This document shows positions 8,987 to 18,138 of a stretch of 64,000 nucleotides of DNA, piece after piece. Where the stretch lies: positions 1-64,000 of the forward strand of contig NZ_BMUI01000010.1 in assembly GCF_014650115.1 (NCBI RefSeq), in the 5' to 3' direction. This DNA is from Streptomyces olivaceoviridis (GTDB taxonomy: Bacteria > Actinomycetota > Actinomycetes > Streptomycetales > Streptomycetaceae). Each line of letters begins with the position of its first letter. The first letter of the stretch is position 1. The position numbers and the translations under genes were made by a program. The notes beneath the pieces are model-generated. The model worked only from the letters and a program-made list of their open reading frames with translations, was not told the origin of the DNA and searched no databases.

Positions 8987-9640
8987 TCACCGTGCCCGCA
9001 CCGTGACCAGCCGTTTCCCGTCCGTCGTGCGGATCTCGAACCGGGCGATCTGCTCCGGACGCATCGCGGTGGCGCCCATCGCGGTGGTGGGCCGGGTGCC
9101 GTCGCCCGCGTTGGTCCAGCCGGCGACGACCTGTTCCGTGCCGTCGCGGCCGACGGCGACCAGCCGGCAGGTGTGCGCTCCGGAGCCGTCCTTGACCTCC
9201 AGCCGCAGATCGCTGCCGAAGTCCTCCTCCGCCGCGGTGACCCGCGCCCACACCCCGGTGTCCGGATCGGTCGCGGCGGCGACCTGTGCGGCCGGGTCCG
9301 TGTGGCCGGCGAACGCCACGATCCCGGGACCGGCCACGGCCAGCACCACGGAGGCGGCCAGGCCGTACAGCATCCGGCGGCGCCGCGTCCGCCGCAGGCG
9401 CGCCGGCTCGCGGAGCAGCCGGTCCAGCAGCCGGGGACCCGGCTGTGCCATGGGGTGCACGAAGCGGGGCGTGGCCCGGCGGTACAGCATCAACTGCCGG
9501 GTCGTGGCCCCGAATCCGGTCATGTGCGCCGCGCACCGAGGGCACTCCATGAGGTGGTCCTCGAAGCGGAAGGCCTCCGCCTCGTCCAGCACGCCGAGCG
9601 CGTACGCGCCGACGTCGCGATGCCTTTCCAGGGACCTCAT
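8987..9640 (-). CDS. Transmembrane zinc-type anti-sigma factor
   Basis: A 217-residue membrane protein. Residues 1-60 form an anti-sigma domain with the HxxxCxxC zinc motif in HLMECPRC, followed by one membrane helix at about 90-112 and an extracytoplasmic domain of about 100 residues. This is the standard layout of ZAS-type regulators that hold an ECF sigma factor at the membrane. The likely partner is the ECF sigma gene at 10458-11006 on the same strand, separated by one hypothetical gene. The extracellular domain probably senses the signal, but nothing shows what that is. Confidence 0.85.
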   Translation of the reverse strand: MRSLERHRDVGAYALGVLDEAEAFRFEDHLMECPRCAAHMTGFGATTRQLMLYRRATPRFVHPMAQPGPRLLDRLLREPARLRRTRRRRMLYGLAASVVLAVAGPGIVAFAGHTDPAAQVAAATDPDTGVWARVTAAEEDFGSDLRLEVKDGSGAHTCRLVAVGRDGTEQVVAGWTNAGDGTRPTTAMGATAMRPEQIARFEIRTTDGKRLVTVRAR

Positions 9641-9791
9641 GCCGAATCCTCGTGCCGAAGGGTGGGGGAAGGGTTACTCCTTGCTCCCACCCGTACGCAG
9701 CCGACCGCCGAATCACTCAAGCCACGCGCAGAATCGCGGACAGGAGATTCGGAGCGGTCCGGCCCGCGGATTGGTGTGAATTCCGGGAGGT

Positions 9792-10307
9792 TCAGAAGAG
9801 GTGGATCGCGAGGTGCCCGAGGGGCAGCCCGAGCCGCCAGGCCGGGGTCCACACCTTCGGCCCGTCGTCCTCCCCGGACACCGCCCCGCCGCCGGGCACC
9901 GCGTCCAGGTCCGGCGCGAGCAGTTCGGTCTCCTCCAGCCAGCGCCAGGCGTCCGCCGCCAGGGCCAGGTCGGGGCCGGGCGTCCCGGAGCCGGCCGCCC
10001 GCTCGGTCAGCTCGGCCAGGCGCTCGCGCACCCAGTCCTGCCACGGCTGGTCGTAGGCGGTCAGCGACAGCCAGTTCTCCAGCTGGGAGATCACCCGGAT
10101 GCCGGACAGCTCCCCGTCGGTGTCGGACAGGAAGACGGTCAGCGCCAGCGCGTCCCGGCCGGCCCGGAACTCGAAGGACGTCGGTGGCATCAGATCGCCG
10201 GTGCGCAGCAGCTCGTCGGCGATGTACTCGGCGTACAACCAGGCCATCGGAACGACCAGTTCACCGCCGTCGGCGCCGTCCGTGCTCTCGTGCCCTCTGT
10301 GCAGCAT
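9792..10307 (-). CDS. Hypothetical protein between ECF sigma and anti-sigma genes
   Basis: A 171-residue soluble protein I do not recognise. It is acidic and rich in Trp, with segments such as PMAWLYAEYIADELLR and AYDQPWQDWVRERL, and has no signal peptide, membrane helix or metal motif. It sits on the same strand between the ECF sigma gene and the anti-sigma gene, about 150 bp from each, so it may be co-transcribed and act as a co-regulator or as a target of the sigma factor. Codon use is normal for the window, which supports it being a real gene. Confidence 0.62.
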   Translation of the reverse strand: MLHRGHESTDGADGGELVVPMAWLYAEYIADELLRTGDLMPPTSFEFRAGRDALALTVFLSDTDGELSGIRVISQLENWLSLTAYDQPWQDWVRERLAELTERAAGSGTPGPDLALAADAWRWLEETELLAPDLDAVPGGGAVSGEDDGPKVWTPAWRLGLPLGHLAIHLF

Positions 10308-10457
10308 CCCTTCCTGCCTTCCTCCGGTGCGTGCGCGTCGCCCGAGCCCCGTCGGGACCGCGGCCCCGGTGCCCGCGAGAACGCGGATGAGGACAGCCCA
10401 TGCCCGAACGGGGCCCGCAGCAAGGCGCTTTACCGAGGTTTGACCCGGCTCCCGGTT

Positions 10458-11006
10458 TCACCGCAGGTCGGTCGCGTAACCCGGAAGGCCCCGGCGCAGG
10501 GCGCGCAACGCGTAATACGCGCGGGATTTCACGGTACCGGGTGGAATCCCCAGGGTCTGCGCCGCTTCCGCCACACTGGCCCCGCGGAAATACACGAGTA
10601 CCAGCACGTCACGGTGTTCCGGCGTGAGTGTCTTCACAGCCTCCCGGACGTCGAGCATCGCGGCGGCCCGTTCGGCGTGGTCCGCGGTCACCCGCGCGTT
10701 CTCGGGGACCTCGTCGCCGATCTCGGGCGGTCGCGCCTGCCGGGCCCGCCGGGCGTCGATCGCGAGCCGCCGGGCCACGGTGAGCAGCCAGGGCCGTACG
10801 GAGTCGTAGCCGTCGGCGTGCAGCGCCTCCGGATGCTGCCAGGCGCGCACCAGGGTCTCCTGGACGAGGTCCTCGGCGCGCTGCCGGTCTCCGTCGCAGA
10901 GCCTGAACAGCAGGGCGAACAGGGGTCCGCCGTGCTCGCGCTGGAGCGCGGCCAGCTCATGCTCGGCGGTCGTCGTCCCGGGGGTGAGTGAGGTTCCGGC
11001 CGTCAT
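10458..11006 (-). CDS. ECF RNA polymerase sigma factor (SigK/SigL-like)
   Basis: A 182-residue group 4 sigma factor. Region 2 (about 25-95) contains AEDLVQETLVRAW and RPWLLTVARRLAIDARR. Region 4 (about 115-172) contains LTPEHRDVLVLVYFRGAS and the recognition helix in GIPPGTVKSRAYYALRALR. It lacks the long C-terminal extensions of ECF41/42 types, fitting regulation by a membrane anti-sigma factor. That partner is likely the ZAS protein encoded at 8987-9640. It starts at ATG 11006 and is divergent from the CapA-like gene. Target promoters cannot be assigned from this window. Confidence 0.9.
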   Translation of the reverse strand: MTAGTSLTPGTTTAEHELAALQREHGGPLFALLFRLCDGDRQRAEDLVQETLVRAWQHPEALHADGYDSVRPWLLTVARRLAIDARRARQARPPEIGDEVPENARVTADHAERAAAMLDVREAVKTLTPEHRDVLVLVYFRGASVAEAAQTLGIPPGTVKSRAYYALRALRRGLPGYATDLR

Positions 11007-11039
11007 GGCCGTATGGCAGCGCAGGGCGCGGCCGGCGGA

Positions 11040-11267
11040 CAGGGGGCGGACGCGGTTGTGCGACGGACGGTCGAACGCGTCGGCGAACGGTCGGACGAGC
11101 GGTACGCCGGGACCTCGGCGAGCCGTACGCCAGACCCGGGCGGGCGGTACGCCAGGGCCCCGGACGGGCTAAGCACGCCTCCCGGGCTGTTTATCCGACT
11201 CATCAGATTCATACCCATATGCCCGTGACGGCTTCGTCTGTATATACGACAATCTTGGGGTGAGTTG
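11040..11267. promoter_or_regulatory. Divergent intergenic region with GTACGCC-type degenerate repeats
   Basis: This region separates the ECF sigma gene (minus) from the CapA-like gene (plus) and must hold both promoters. From 11100 to 11162 the motif GGTACGCC or CGTACGCC recurs three times at about 26-bp spacing. Beyond it lies an AT-rich block (TGTATATACGAC at 11240-11251) that is unusual for this genome and is the best place for the CapA promoter. GGGGTGAG just before ATG 11268 is the ribosome binding site. I could not fix -35 and -10 boxes with confidence. Confidence 0.4.
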
Positions 11268-12416
11268 ATGATCGGACGCAGACAGCAGGTGGCCCTGGTC
11301 CTGACCGCCGTCCTCGCGGCCGCAGCCGCCTGCCAGAACCAGAACCGGGAGTCCGGCGCGGAGGGACGCTCCGCGCCCGCCGCCACGGACGGCTTCACCC
11401 TCGTCGCCTCCGGGGACGTGCTGCCGCACACCTCCGTCATCGAGCGCGCCTCCTTCGACGCCGGCGGCGGCGGCCACGACTTCCGCCCGATGCTCGCCGC
11501 CGTCAAACCGGTCGTCGCCGGTGCCGATCTGGCGCTGTGTCACATGGAGACCGTCTACGGCGCCGACGGCGACTACGCCGGCTACCCCGACTTCAAGTCC
11601 CCGCCGCAGATCGCCCAGGCCCTCGCCGCCACCGGCTACGACGGCTGCTCCACCGCCTCCAACCACGCCCTGGACGACGGCGCCACCGGCATCCGGCGCA
11701 CCCTCGACGCCATGGACCGGGCCGGCCTCCGGCACGCCGGGACCGCCCGCACCGAGGGCGAGGCCCGCTCGGTCACGCTCCTGCGGACGGGCTCGGCCAA
11801 GGTCGCCCACCTGTCGTACACCTTCGGCACCAACGGCAACGCGCTGCCGCCCGGACAGCCCTGGGCCGTCGACCTGATCGACGCCGACCGAATGATCGCC
11901 GACGCCCGCGCGGCCCGCCGGGCCGGCGCGGACGTGGTCGTGCTCTCCGTGCACTGGGGCACCGAATGGCAGGACGAGCCCGACCGGCAGCAGCTCACCC
12001 TCGCCCAGCGGCTCACCTCCTCGGCCACGGCCGGCCGCCCGGACATCGACCTGATCCTCGGCACCCACGCCCACGTCCCGCAGGCGTACGAGAAGGTCAA
12101 CGGCACCTGGGTGATCTACGGGATGGGCGACCAGGTCGCCGGCGAGATGTACAACGGCGAGGGCGCCCAGGACCCGCGCGGCAACGAGTCCACCCTCGGC
12201 CGCTTCACCTTCGCCCCGCCCGCCCGGCCGGGAGAGCCCTGGCGGGTCACCAAGGCCGAGTTCGTCCCGCAGCTGTACGACCTCGACGCCGGCCGGGTCG
12301 TCGACCTCAACAAGGCCATCGCCGAGGGCGCCGAGCTGGAGGGGGTGCGGGACCGGATCAAGGACGTCGTCCTCAGCCGGGGCGCCGGGCAGGACGGCCT
12401 GGTCATGGCCGAGTGA
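11268..12416 (+). CDS. CapA-like (PGA_cap) lipoprotein, metallophosphatase fold
   Basis: A 382-residue protein with a lipoprotein signal peptide (Cys22 after LAAAAA) and a CapA/PGA_cap domain. Visible motifs are ASGDVLPH, CHMETVYG, ASNHALDDGATGI, SVHWGTEW, GTHAHVPQ and VIYGMGDQ, which follow the calcineurin-like metal-binding order of this family. CapA is needed for poly-gamma-glutamate export in Bacillus, but no capB or capC lies nearby, so in Streptomyces this is more likely an envelope phosphoesterase of unknown substrate. ATG 11268 is preferred over TTG 11265. Its stop codon abuts the stop of the convergent permease gene. Confidence 0.85.
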   Translation: MIGRRQQVALVLTAVLAAAAACQNQNRESGAEGRSAPAATDGFTLVASGDVLPHTSVIERASFDAGGGGHDFRPMLAAVKPVVAGADLALCHMETVYGADGDYAGYPDFKSPPQIAQALAATGYDGCSTASNHALDDGATGIRRTLDAMDRAGLRHAGTARTEGEARSVTLLRTGSAKVAHLSYTFGTNGNALPPGQPWAVDLIDADRMIADARAARRAGADVVVLSVHWGTEWQDEPDRQQLTLAQRLTSSATAGRPDIDLILGTHAHVPQAYEKVNGTWVIYGMGDQVAGEMYNGEGAQDPRGNESTLGRFTFAPPARPGEPWRVTKAEFVPQLYDLDAGRVVDLNKAIAEGAELEGVRDRIKDVVLSRGAGQDGLVMAE

Positions 12417-13838
12417 CTACGCGGCCGGTCGCTCCGCCAGCACCGAGCGGCGGTAGGAGTAGCCGAAGTAGATACCGCAGCCGATCACGAACCACACCGC
12501 GAACCGCACCCAGGTCTGCCACTGGAGGAACGTGATCAGCCAGATCGAGAAGACGATCCCCAGCGCGGGCACGACGGGCATCCCCGGCGTCCGGAAGGTG
12601 CGCGGCAGCTCCGGCTGCCGGTAGCGCAGCACGATCACCGCGGTGCACACCACCACGAACGCCAGCAGGATGCCGATGTTGGTCAGCTCGGCCGCCTCGC
12701 CGATCGGTACGAACCCGGCGATGACGGCCGAGGCCAGCCCCACGATCCAGGTCACCCGGGTCGGCACGTGCCGCGTCGGGTGCGTCTTCGCGAACCACCG
12801 GGGCAGCAGTCCGTCCCGGGACATCGAGAACCACACCCGGGTCACGCCCAGCATGAACGTGAACATGACCGTGAGGATGCCGATGATCGCCCCGACCGCG
12901 ATCACGTCGGCCAGCGCGTCCAGCCCCACCGACTTGAACGCCGTGGAGAAGCCGCTCTCCTTGTCGATGTCCTTGTAGTTCTGCATGCCCGTCAGCACCA
13001 GACAGGCCGCCACGTACAGCACCATGGAGATCACCAGCGAGTAGATGATCGCCTTCGGCATGTGCCGCTGGGCGTCCTTCGACTCCTCGGCCGCCGTCGA
13101 CATCGCGTCGTAGCCGAACACGGCGAAGAACACCGTCGCGGCGCCGGTGAACGCCCCGCTGATGCCGAACGGGAAGAACGGGTGGTAGTTGCGCGTGTTG
13201 ACGTGGAAGACGCCCACCCCGATCACCAGCAGCACCACGAGCACCTTCAGCGCGACCACGAACGTCTCGAAACGGGCCGCGCTGCGGATGCCCTGGTTCA
13301 GCAGCCAGGCGATCAGCAGGCAGAGCAGGGCCGCGAACAGGTCGACCCGGTGCCCGGCCCCGGTGCCGGGCGCGCCCAGCATCCACCGCGGCAGGCCGGC
13401 GCCCATCTGCTCGACCAGGAAGCTGAAGTAGCCGGAGATGCCGATGGCCACCACGGCCACGATCGCGGTGTACTCCAGCAGCAGGTCCCAGCCGATGAAC
13501 CAGCCCGCGAACTCGCCGAGCACCGCGTAACCGTAGGTGTAGGCCGACCCCGCCTTCGGGATCAGCCCCGCGAACTCGGCGTACGACAGCGCCGCGCACG
13601 CGCTCGCGACACCGGCGATCAGGAACGACACCAGCACCGCGGGCCCGGCCGTGCCGTTCGCCACCGTTCCGGCCAGCGTGAAGATGCCCGCGCCGATGAT
13701 GCCGCCCACACCGATCGCGGTGAGCTGCCAGAGCCCCAGCGACCTGTCCAGCCGGGTGCCCTCACCGACCTCCGTCTCCTCGATGTGCTCGATGGGTTTG
13801 CGGCGGAGAATCCCCTCACCCGCTCGGAGCCTGTCCAT
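12417..13838 (-). CDS. APC-family amino acid permease (cationic amino acid transporter-like)
   Basis: A 473-residue integral membrane protein with about twelve helices. The N-terminus LWQLTAIGVGGIIGAGIF contains the APC substrate-binding GxG motif of helix 1, and ALSYAEFAGLIPKAGSAYTY is the conserved helix 3 region. The RKPIEHIEETE leader and overall length fit the CAT (cationic amino acid transporter) branch, which imports Arg, Lys or other amino acids with protons. ATG 13838 is chosen because GAGGTGAGG lies just upstream, rather than an ATG 45 bp further out. The exact substrate cannot be deduced. Confidence 0.9.
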   Translation of the reverse strand: MDRLRAGEGILRRKPIEHIEETEVGEGTRLDRSLGLWQLTAIGVGGIIGAGIFTLAGTVANGTAGPAVLVSFLIAGVASACAALSYAEFAGLIPKAGSAYTYGYAVLGEFAGWFIGWDLLLEYTAIVAVVAIGISGYFSFLVEQMGAGLPRWMLGAPGTGAGHRVDLFAALLCLLIAWLLNQGIRSAARFETFVVALKVLVVLLVIGVGVFHVNTRNYHPFFPFGISGAFTGAATVFFAVFGYDAMSTAAEESKDAQRHMPKAIIYSLVISMVLYVAACLVLTGMQNYKDIDKESGFSTAFKSVGLDALADVIAVGAIIGILTVMFTFMLGVTRVWFSMSRDGLLPRWFAKTHPTRHVPTRVTWIVGLASAVIAGFVPIGEAAELTNIGILLAFVVVCTAVIVLRYRQPELPRTFRTPGMPVVPALGIVFSIWLITFLQWQTWVRFAVWFVIGCGIYFGYSYRRSVLAERPAA

Positions 13839-14186
13839 GGGCCTCACCTCTTCGCCTACGGCAAACGGCTGACGGCGGATCATGATGGCTCAGCGAGGAG
13901 CCCCTGGGAAGGCGCCACGCACGGCCCACGCGGTGCCCGGACCCGACCGGGGAGAGGGCCGCGCCGGGTCCGCTCGCCGGCGAGGACGACAAGCCGGCGG
14001 CCGGCGACGGTACGGGCGCCACCCGGTCGCCGGGGTCGGATCGAGGCACGCGGCGATCTCCCCCGTGCCGGTCAGGGGACACCGGGCCGACCGGGAGGCG
14101 TGGGCGCCCGGTGCGGCCCGCCCGCGCCCCTCTCCGGTCCGTGCGCCACGCTCACCTCCGCCGCAGTGGCCCCCTCCCGCGCCGCC
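13839..14186. other. Intergenic region without a recognisable gene
   Basis: Nearly 350 bp between the start of the permease gene and the end of the universal stress protein gene, both on the minus strand. Reading frames here are Arg/Pro/Gly-rich with shadow-like composition, and none has a good ribosome binding site. It presumably holds the permease promoter and the 3' end signals of the stress-protein transcript. I see no convincing hairpin or operator. Confidence 0.4.
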
Positions 14187-14666
14187 CTACGGCACGACCG
14201 TGACCGGCCAGCGGCCCGTCTTCACCAGGCGGACCGCCACCGAGCCGATGATCCGGTGTCCGGCCTGTTCCGAGGCGCCCACCACCACCGCGTCCGCCTT
14301 CAGCTCGTCCGCCGCCTTCACCAGCCCGTTGTAGGGGTCGCCGCGGAAGGTGTGGAACTCCCAGCGCACCTCGAACGTCCCCTTGAGCCGCTCGGCCGCG
14401 TCCCGGATCTGCGCGACCAGATCCTCGGCGATCTCCTCGGTGGTATCCGCCACCGGCGCCCCGAGCGCCGCCCCGGCCGCGAGCACCGGCTGCACGTACA
14501 CCACCGCCAGCAGCGCGCGCTGGCGCCGGGCCAGACCCGCCGCGTACGAGGCGGCGCGCATCGAGGAGTCGGAGCCGTCCACGCCGACCATGATGACCTT
14601 CGGTCCGTCCGTGCCCCGTTCGAACCGGTGCGCGTGAGAGTGCTGCTCGTGATGCTGTTCCGTCAC
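14187..14666 (-). CDS. Universal stress protein (UspA family)
   Basis: A 159-residue single-domain Usp protein. The first strand VIMVGVDGSDSSMRAASYA and the C-terminal VVVGASEQAGHRIIGSVAV give the nucleotide-binding positions, though the second glycine motif is looser than the classical G2xG9xG(S/T). A His-rich N-terminal leader (EQHHEQHSHAH) precedes the fold and could bind metal. It starts at GTG 14666, divergent from lysX, so the two promoters share about 100 bp. Family members act in stress survival through ATP or AMP binding; no partner is evident. Confidence 0.87.
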   Translation of the reverse strand: MTEQHHEQHSHAHRFERGTDGPKVIMVGVDGSDSSMRAASYAAGLARRQRALLAVVYVQPVLAAGAALGAPVADTTEEIAEDLVAQIRDAAERLKGTFEVRWEFHTFRGDPYNGLVKAADELKADAVVVGASEQAGHRIIGSVAVRLVKTGRWPVTVVP

Positions 14667-14764
14667 GGCACGAGGCTATCGGAATCGACCGTTCCTGGTG
14701 AACGCCTGTTCACAGAGGGCCGCTCGACGGGCGCGGCACGGCGGCCCTTCCTAGAGTCGGAACC

Positions 14765-17700
14765 ATGACCGCCACCGCGGAACCCGCAGCAGGGAGGGCC
14801 GCCACGGCGCCGACACGCCCGCCCGCCGGCGGACGCCTCGGCTGGGTCCCGCAGGCCTTCGCGACCCTCTTCGCCGCCCTCGGCCTGCTGTGCGCCCTGC
14901 TCGCGGTCATCAGCCCGCTGCGCCACCCGCTCCGCCCGCTCGTCCGCACCCTCGACCTGGTCCTGGTCCCCATCAGCGACAACCTCGCCTACGCCGTCTT
15001 CCTGTTCCTGCTGGCCGGCGCCACCGCCGCCCGCAAGAAGATCGCCTGGTGGCTGGTCGTCGTGTACCTCGGCCTGCTCGTCCTCACCGACGCGCTCGGC
15101 ACCGCCGCCGGCCTGTACGCCGAGGCGCTGCCGTCCCTCGTGCTCTGCGCCCTGCTGCTGCTCCTGCTCGTGCTCGCGCGCGGGCAGTTCTACGCCGTCT
15201 CCCGCCGCGGAGCCGTATGGCGGGCCCTCGCCGTGCTGCTGGCCGGGCTCGCCGTGGCGATACTCCTCGGCTGGGGCCTGGTGCTGCTCTTCCCCGGCAC
15301 GCTCCCGGCCGGCCAGCACCTGGCCTGGGCCGCCGACCGGGTGTGCGGCGGGCTGGTCCGGGGCAGCGCCTTCGACGGCCGCCCACCGCGCCAGGTGACC
15401 TTCGTGCTCGGCCTGTTCGGCGCCCTCGCCCTGCTGAACGCGGCGGCCACGCTGTTCCGCTCCCAGCGCCTGGAAGCCGCCCTGCACGGCGACGAGGAGG
15501 CCCGCATCCGCGCCCTGCTCGCGGCGTACGGCCACCGTGACTCCCTCGGCTACTTCGCCACCCGGCGCGACAAGGCCGTCGTCTTCTCGCCCAGCGGCAA
15601 GGCGGCCGTCACCTACCGCGTCGAGGCCGGGGTGTGCCTGGCCTCAGGGGACCCCGTCGGCGACCCGGAGGCCTGGCCGCGCGCCATCGACGCCTGGCTG
15701 GACCTGGCCCGCCGGCACGCCTGGGCGCCCGCCGTCATGGGCGCCTCCGAGGCCGGCGCCCGCGCCTGTGCCCGCGCCGGCCTCGGCGCCCTCCAGCTCG
15801 GCGACGAGGCGATCCTGCACGTCCCGGAATTCGATCTGGCCGGCCGCGGGATGCGCGTCACCCGGCAGGCCGTGCACCGGGTCCGCCGCACCGGAGCCGT
15901 CTGCCGCATCCGCCGCCACGCGCACCTCGGCGAACGCGAGATGGAGGAGATCGTCCGCAAGGCCGACGCCTGGCGGGACACCGAGACCGAACGCGGCTTC
16001 TCGATGGCCCTGGACCGGCTCGGCGACCCCGCCGACGGCGACTGCCTGCTCGTGGAGGCCCTCGGCGAGGACGGCCGGCTGCTCGCGCTGCTCTCCTTCG
16101 TGCCCTGGGGCCGCGACGGCGTCTCCCTGGACCTGATGCGCCGTGACCGCGCGGCACCCAACGGGGTCATGGAGTTCATGGTCGCCGAACTGTGCGCCGC
16201 CGCGCCGAAACTGGGCGTGCGCCGGGTCTCCCTGAACTTCGCCGTGTTCCGCTCGGCCTTCGAGGAGGGCGCCCGCATCGGTGCCGGACCGGTCCTGCGG
16301 CTGTGGCGCCGGCTGCTGCTGTTCCTCTCCCGCTGGTGGCAGCTGGAAGCCCTGTACCGCTCCAACGCCAAGTACCTCCCCGAGTGGTACCCACGCTTCA
16401 TCTGCTACGGCGACACCGCCTCACTCGCCCGCATCGGCCTCGCCTCCGCCATCGCCGAAGGCTTCGTCTCCGTCCCCTCGCTGCGCAAACTCTGGGGAAA
16501 GGGGCACCCGGACAGCGGACGGCGGCCCGCCACCACGGCGGGCCCGCCGTCCGCGCCGGTGTCCGGCCCCGCCGGAGGGGACGGGGCCGGGCCCGCCGCA
16601 CCGGCCGCGGGCCCGCCCGAGCAGGTCCGTGTCCGGTACCGCACCCTCGACCGGCTGCGGGCCACCGGCACCGACCCCTATCCCGTGGGCGTGCCCGCCC
16701 CGACCCACGCCCTCGCCGACGTCACCCCCGGCGCGGACGTCACCGTGGCCGGACGCGTCATGCTGGTCCGCGACCTCGGCGGCATCGTCTTCGCCGTACT
16801 GCGCGACTGGTCCGGCGACCACCAGATCGCCCTCACCCGCGACGGCTCCGGCCCGGCACTCGACCGCTTCACCCGCGACACCGACATCGGCGACCACATC
16901 ACCGTCACCGGCCACGCCGCCCCCAGCGACAGCGGTGAACCCACCGTCTTCGTCACCTCCTGGCGGCTCACCGGCAAGTGCCTGCACCCCCTGCCCGACA
17001 AGCGGCGCGGCCTGACCGACCCCGAGGCCAAGGTCCGCCGCCGCCACCTGGACCTGATCACCAGCCCCGACGCCCGTGCCGTCCTGCGCACCCGCTCCGC
17101 CGCCGTCCAGGCCCTGCGCCAGGGGCTGCTGGACCGCGGCTACCTGGAGGTCGAGACCCCGGTGCTCCAGCAGGTCCACGGCGGAGCCCACGCCCGCCCC
17201 TTCACCACCCACATCAACGCCTACGACCTCGACCTGTACCTGCGCATCGCCCCCGAGCTCTACCTGAAGCGGCTGTGCGTCGGCGGCCTGGAGAAGGTCT
17301 TCGAACTGGGCCGCACCTTCCGTAACGAGGGCGTCTCCCACAAGCACAACCCCGAGTTCACGATGCTGGAGGCCTACCAGGCGCACGCCGACTACGACGT
17401 CATGCTCGACCTCGCCCGCGAGCTGATCCAGGGCGCCGCGACCGCCGCCTTCGGCTCCCCGGTCGCCCGCAGGGACGGCGGGGAACACGACATCTCCGGG
17501 ACCTGGCCCGTCAAGACGGTGCACGGGGCGCTCTCCGAGGTGCTCGGGGAGGAGATCGGCCCCGGCACCGAACTGCTGCGGCTGCACCGGCTGTGCGACC
17601 GCACCGGGGTGCCGTACACCGCGTACGACGGGCCCGCTGACGTCGTGCTGGAGATGTACGAGCGGCTGGTCGAGCACCGGACCGGACCGCCCACCTTCTA

Positions 17701-18043
17701 CAAGGACTTCCCGGCCGACGTCTCCCCGCTGACCCGGCGGCACCGCACCGACCCGCGGCTCGCCGAACGCTGGGACCTCGTCGCCTTCGGCACCGAACTC
17801 GGCACCGCCTACTCCGAGCTGACCGACCCCGTCGAGCAGCGCCGCCGGCTCACCGCGCAGTCGCTGCTGGCCGCCGCCGGCGACCCGGAGGCCATGGAAC
17901 TGGACGAGGACTTCCTCCAGGCCCTCGCCTACGCCATGCCCCCGACCGGCGGCCTCGGCCTCGGCGTCGACCGGGTCGTCATGTTCCTCACCGGTCTGAC
18001 GATCCGCGAGACGCTGCCCTTCCCGCTCGTGCGCCGCCGCTGA
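14765..18043 (+). CDS. lysX: LysX: lysylphosphatidylglycerol synthase fused to lysyl-tRNA synthetase
   Basis: This 1092-residue fusion combines an MprF-like half and a class II LysRS half. Residues about 25-235 carry six or so membrane helices, 240-600 the DUF2156 lysyl-transfer domain, and 620-1092 a complete LysRS: OB-fold near 650-740, motif 2 region GRTFRNEGVSHKHNPEF near 845-865, and motif 3 GLGLGVDRVVMF near 1060. The synthetase charges tRNA-Lys and the transferase moves lysine to phosphatidylglycerol, making the membrane surface less negative and reducing binding of cationic peptides. The layout matches mycobacterial LysX. A Gly/Pro/Ala-rich linker (about 580-620) joins the halves. Confidence 0.93.
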   Translation: MTATAEPAAGRAATAPTRPPAGGRLGWVPQAFATLFAALGLLCALLAVISPLRHPLRPLVRTLDLVLVPISDNLAYAVFLFLLAGATAARKKIAWWLVVVYLGLLVLTDALGTAAGLYAEALPSLVLCALLLLLLVLARGQFYAVSRRGAVWRALAVLLAGLAVAILLGWGLVLLFPGTLPAGQHLAWAADRVCGGLVRGSAFDGRPPRQVTFVLGLFGALALLNAAATLFRSQRLEAALHGDEEARIRALLAAYGHRDSLGYFATRRDKAVVFSPSGKAAVTYRVEAGVCLASGDPVGDPEAWPRAIDAWLDLARRHAWAPAVMGASEAGARACARAGLGALQLGDEAILHVPEFDLAGRGMRVTRQAVHRVRRTGAVCRIRRHAHLGEREMEEIVRKADAWRDTETERGFSMALDRLGDPADGDCLLVEALGEDGRLLALLSFVPWGRDGVSLDLMRRDRAAPNGVMEFMVAELCAAAPKLGVRRVSLNFAVFRSAFEEGARIGAGPVLRLWRRLLLFLSRWWQLEALYRSNAKYLPEWYPRFICYGDTASLARIGLASAIAEGFVSVPSLRKLWGKGHPDSGRRPATTAGPPSAPVSGPAGGDGAGPAAPAAGPPEQVRVRYRTLDRLRATGTDPYPVGVPAPTHALADVTPGADVTVAGRVMLVRDLGGIVFAVLRDWSGDHQIALTRDGSGPALDRFTRDTDIGDHITVTGHAAPSDSGEPTVFVTSWRLTGKCLHPLPDKRRGLTDPEAKVRRRHLDLITSPDARAVLRTRSAAVQALRQGLLDRGYLEVETPVLQQVHGGAHARPFTTHINAYDLDLYLRIAPELYLKRLCVGGLEKVFELGRTFRNEGVSHKHNPEFTMLEAYQAHADYDVMLDLARELIQGAATAAFGSPVARRDGGEHDISGTWPVKTVHGALSEVLGEEIGPGTELLRLHRLCDRTGVPYTAYDGPADVVLEMYERLVEHRTGPPTFYKDFPADVSPLTRRHRTDPRLAERWDLVAFGTELGTAYSELTDPVEQRRRLTAQSLLAAAGDPEAMELDEDFLQALAYAMPPTGGLGLGVDRVVMFLTGLTIRETLPFPLVRRR

Positions 18044-18138
18044 GACGTCCGGCGCCCACTGCGCTGTCCGGGTGCATTACCGCCGCCGCACCGGTTCCGT
18101 TGTGGTGCGCCGGACTCCGGTGGGGCGACTGATGAGTC

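Noticed and set aside
8979..9003. CGGTGCGG...CCGCACCG hairpin between Fpg and the anti-sigma gene
   Set aside because: It overlaps the anti-sigma stop codon region and is only 8 bp; such hairpins are frequent by chance at this GC content.
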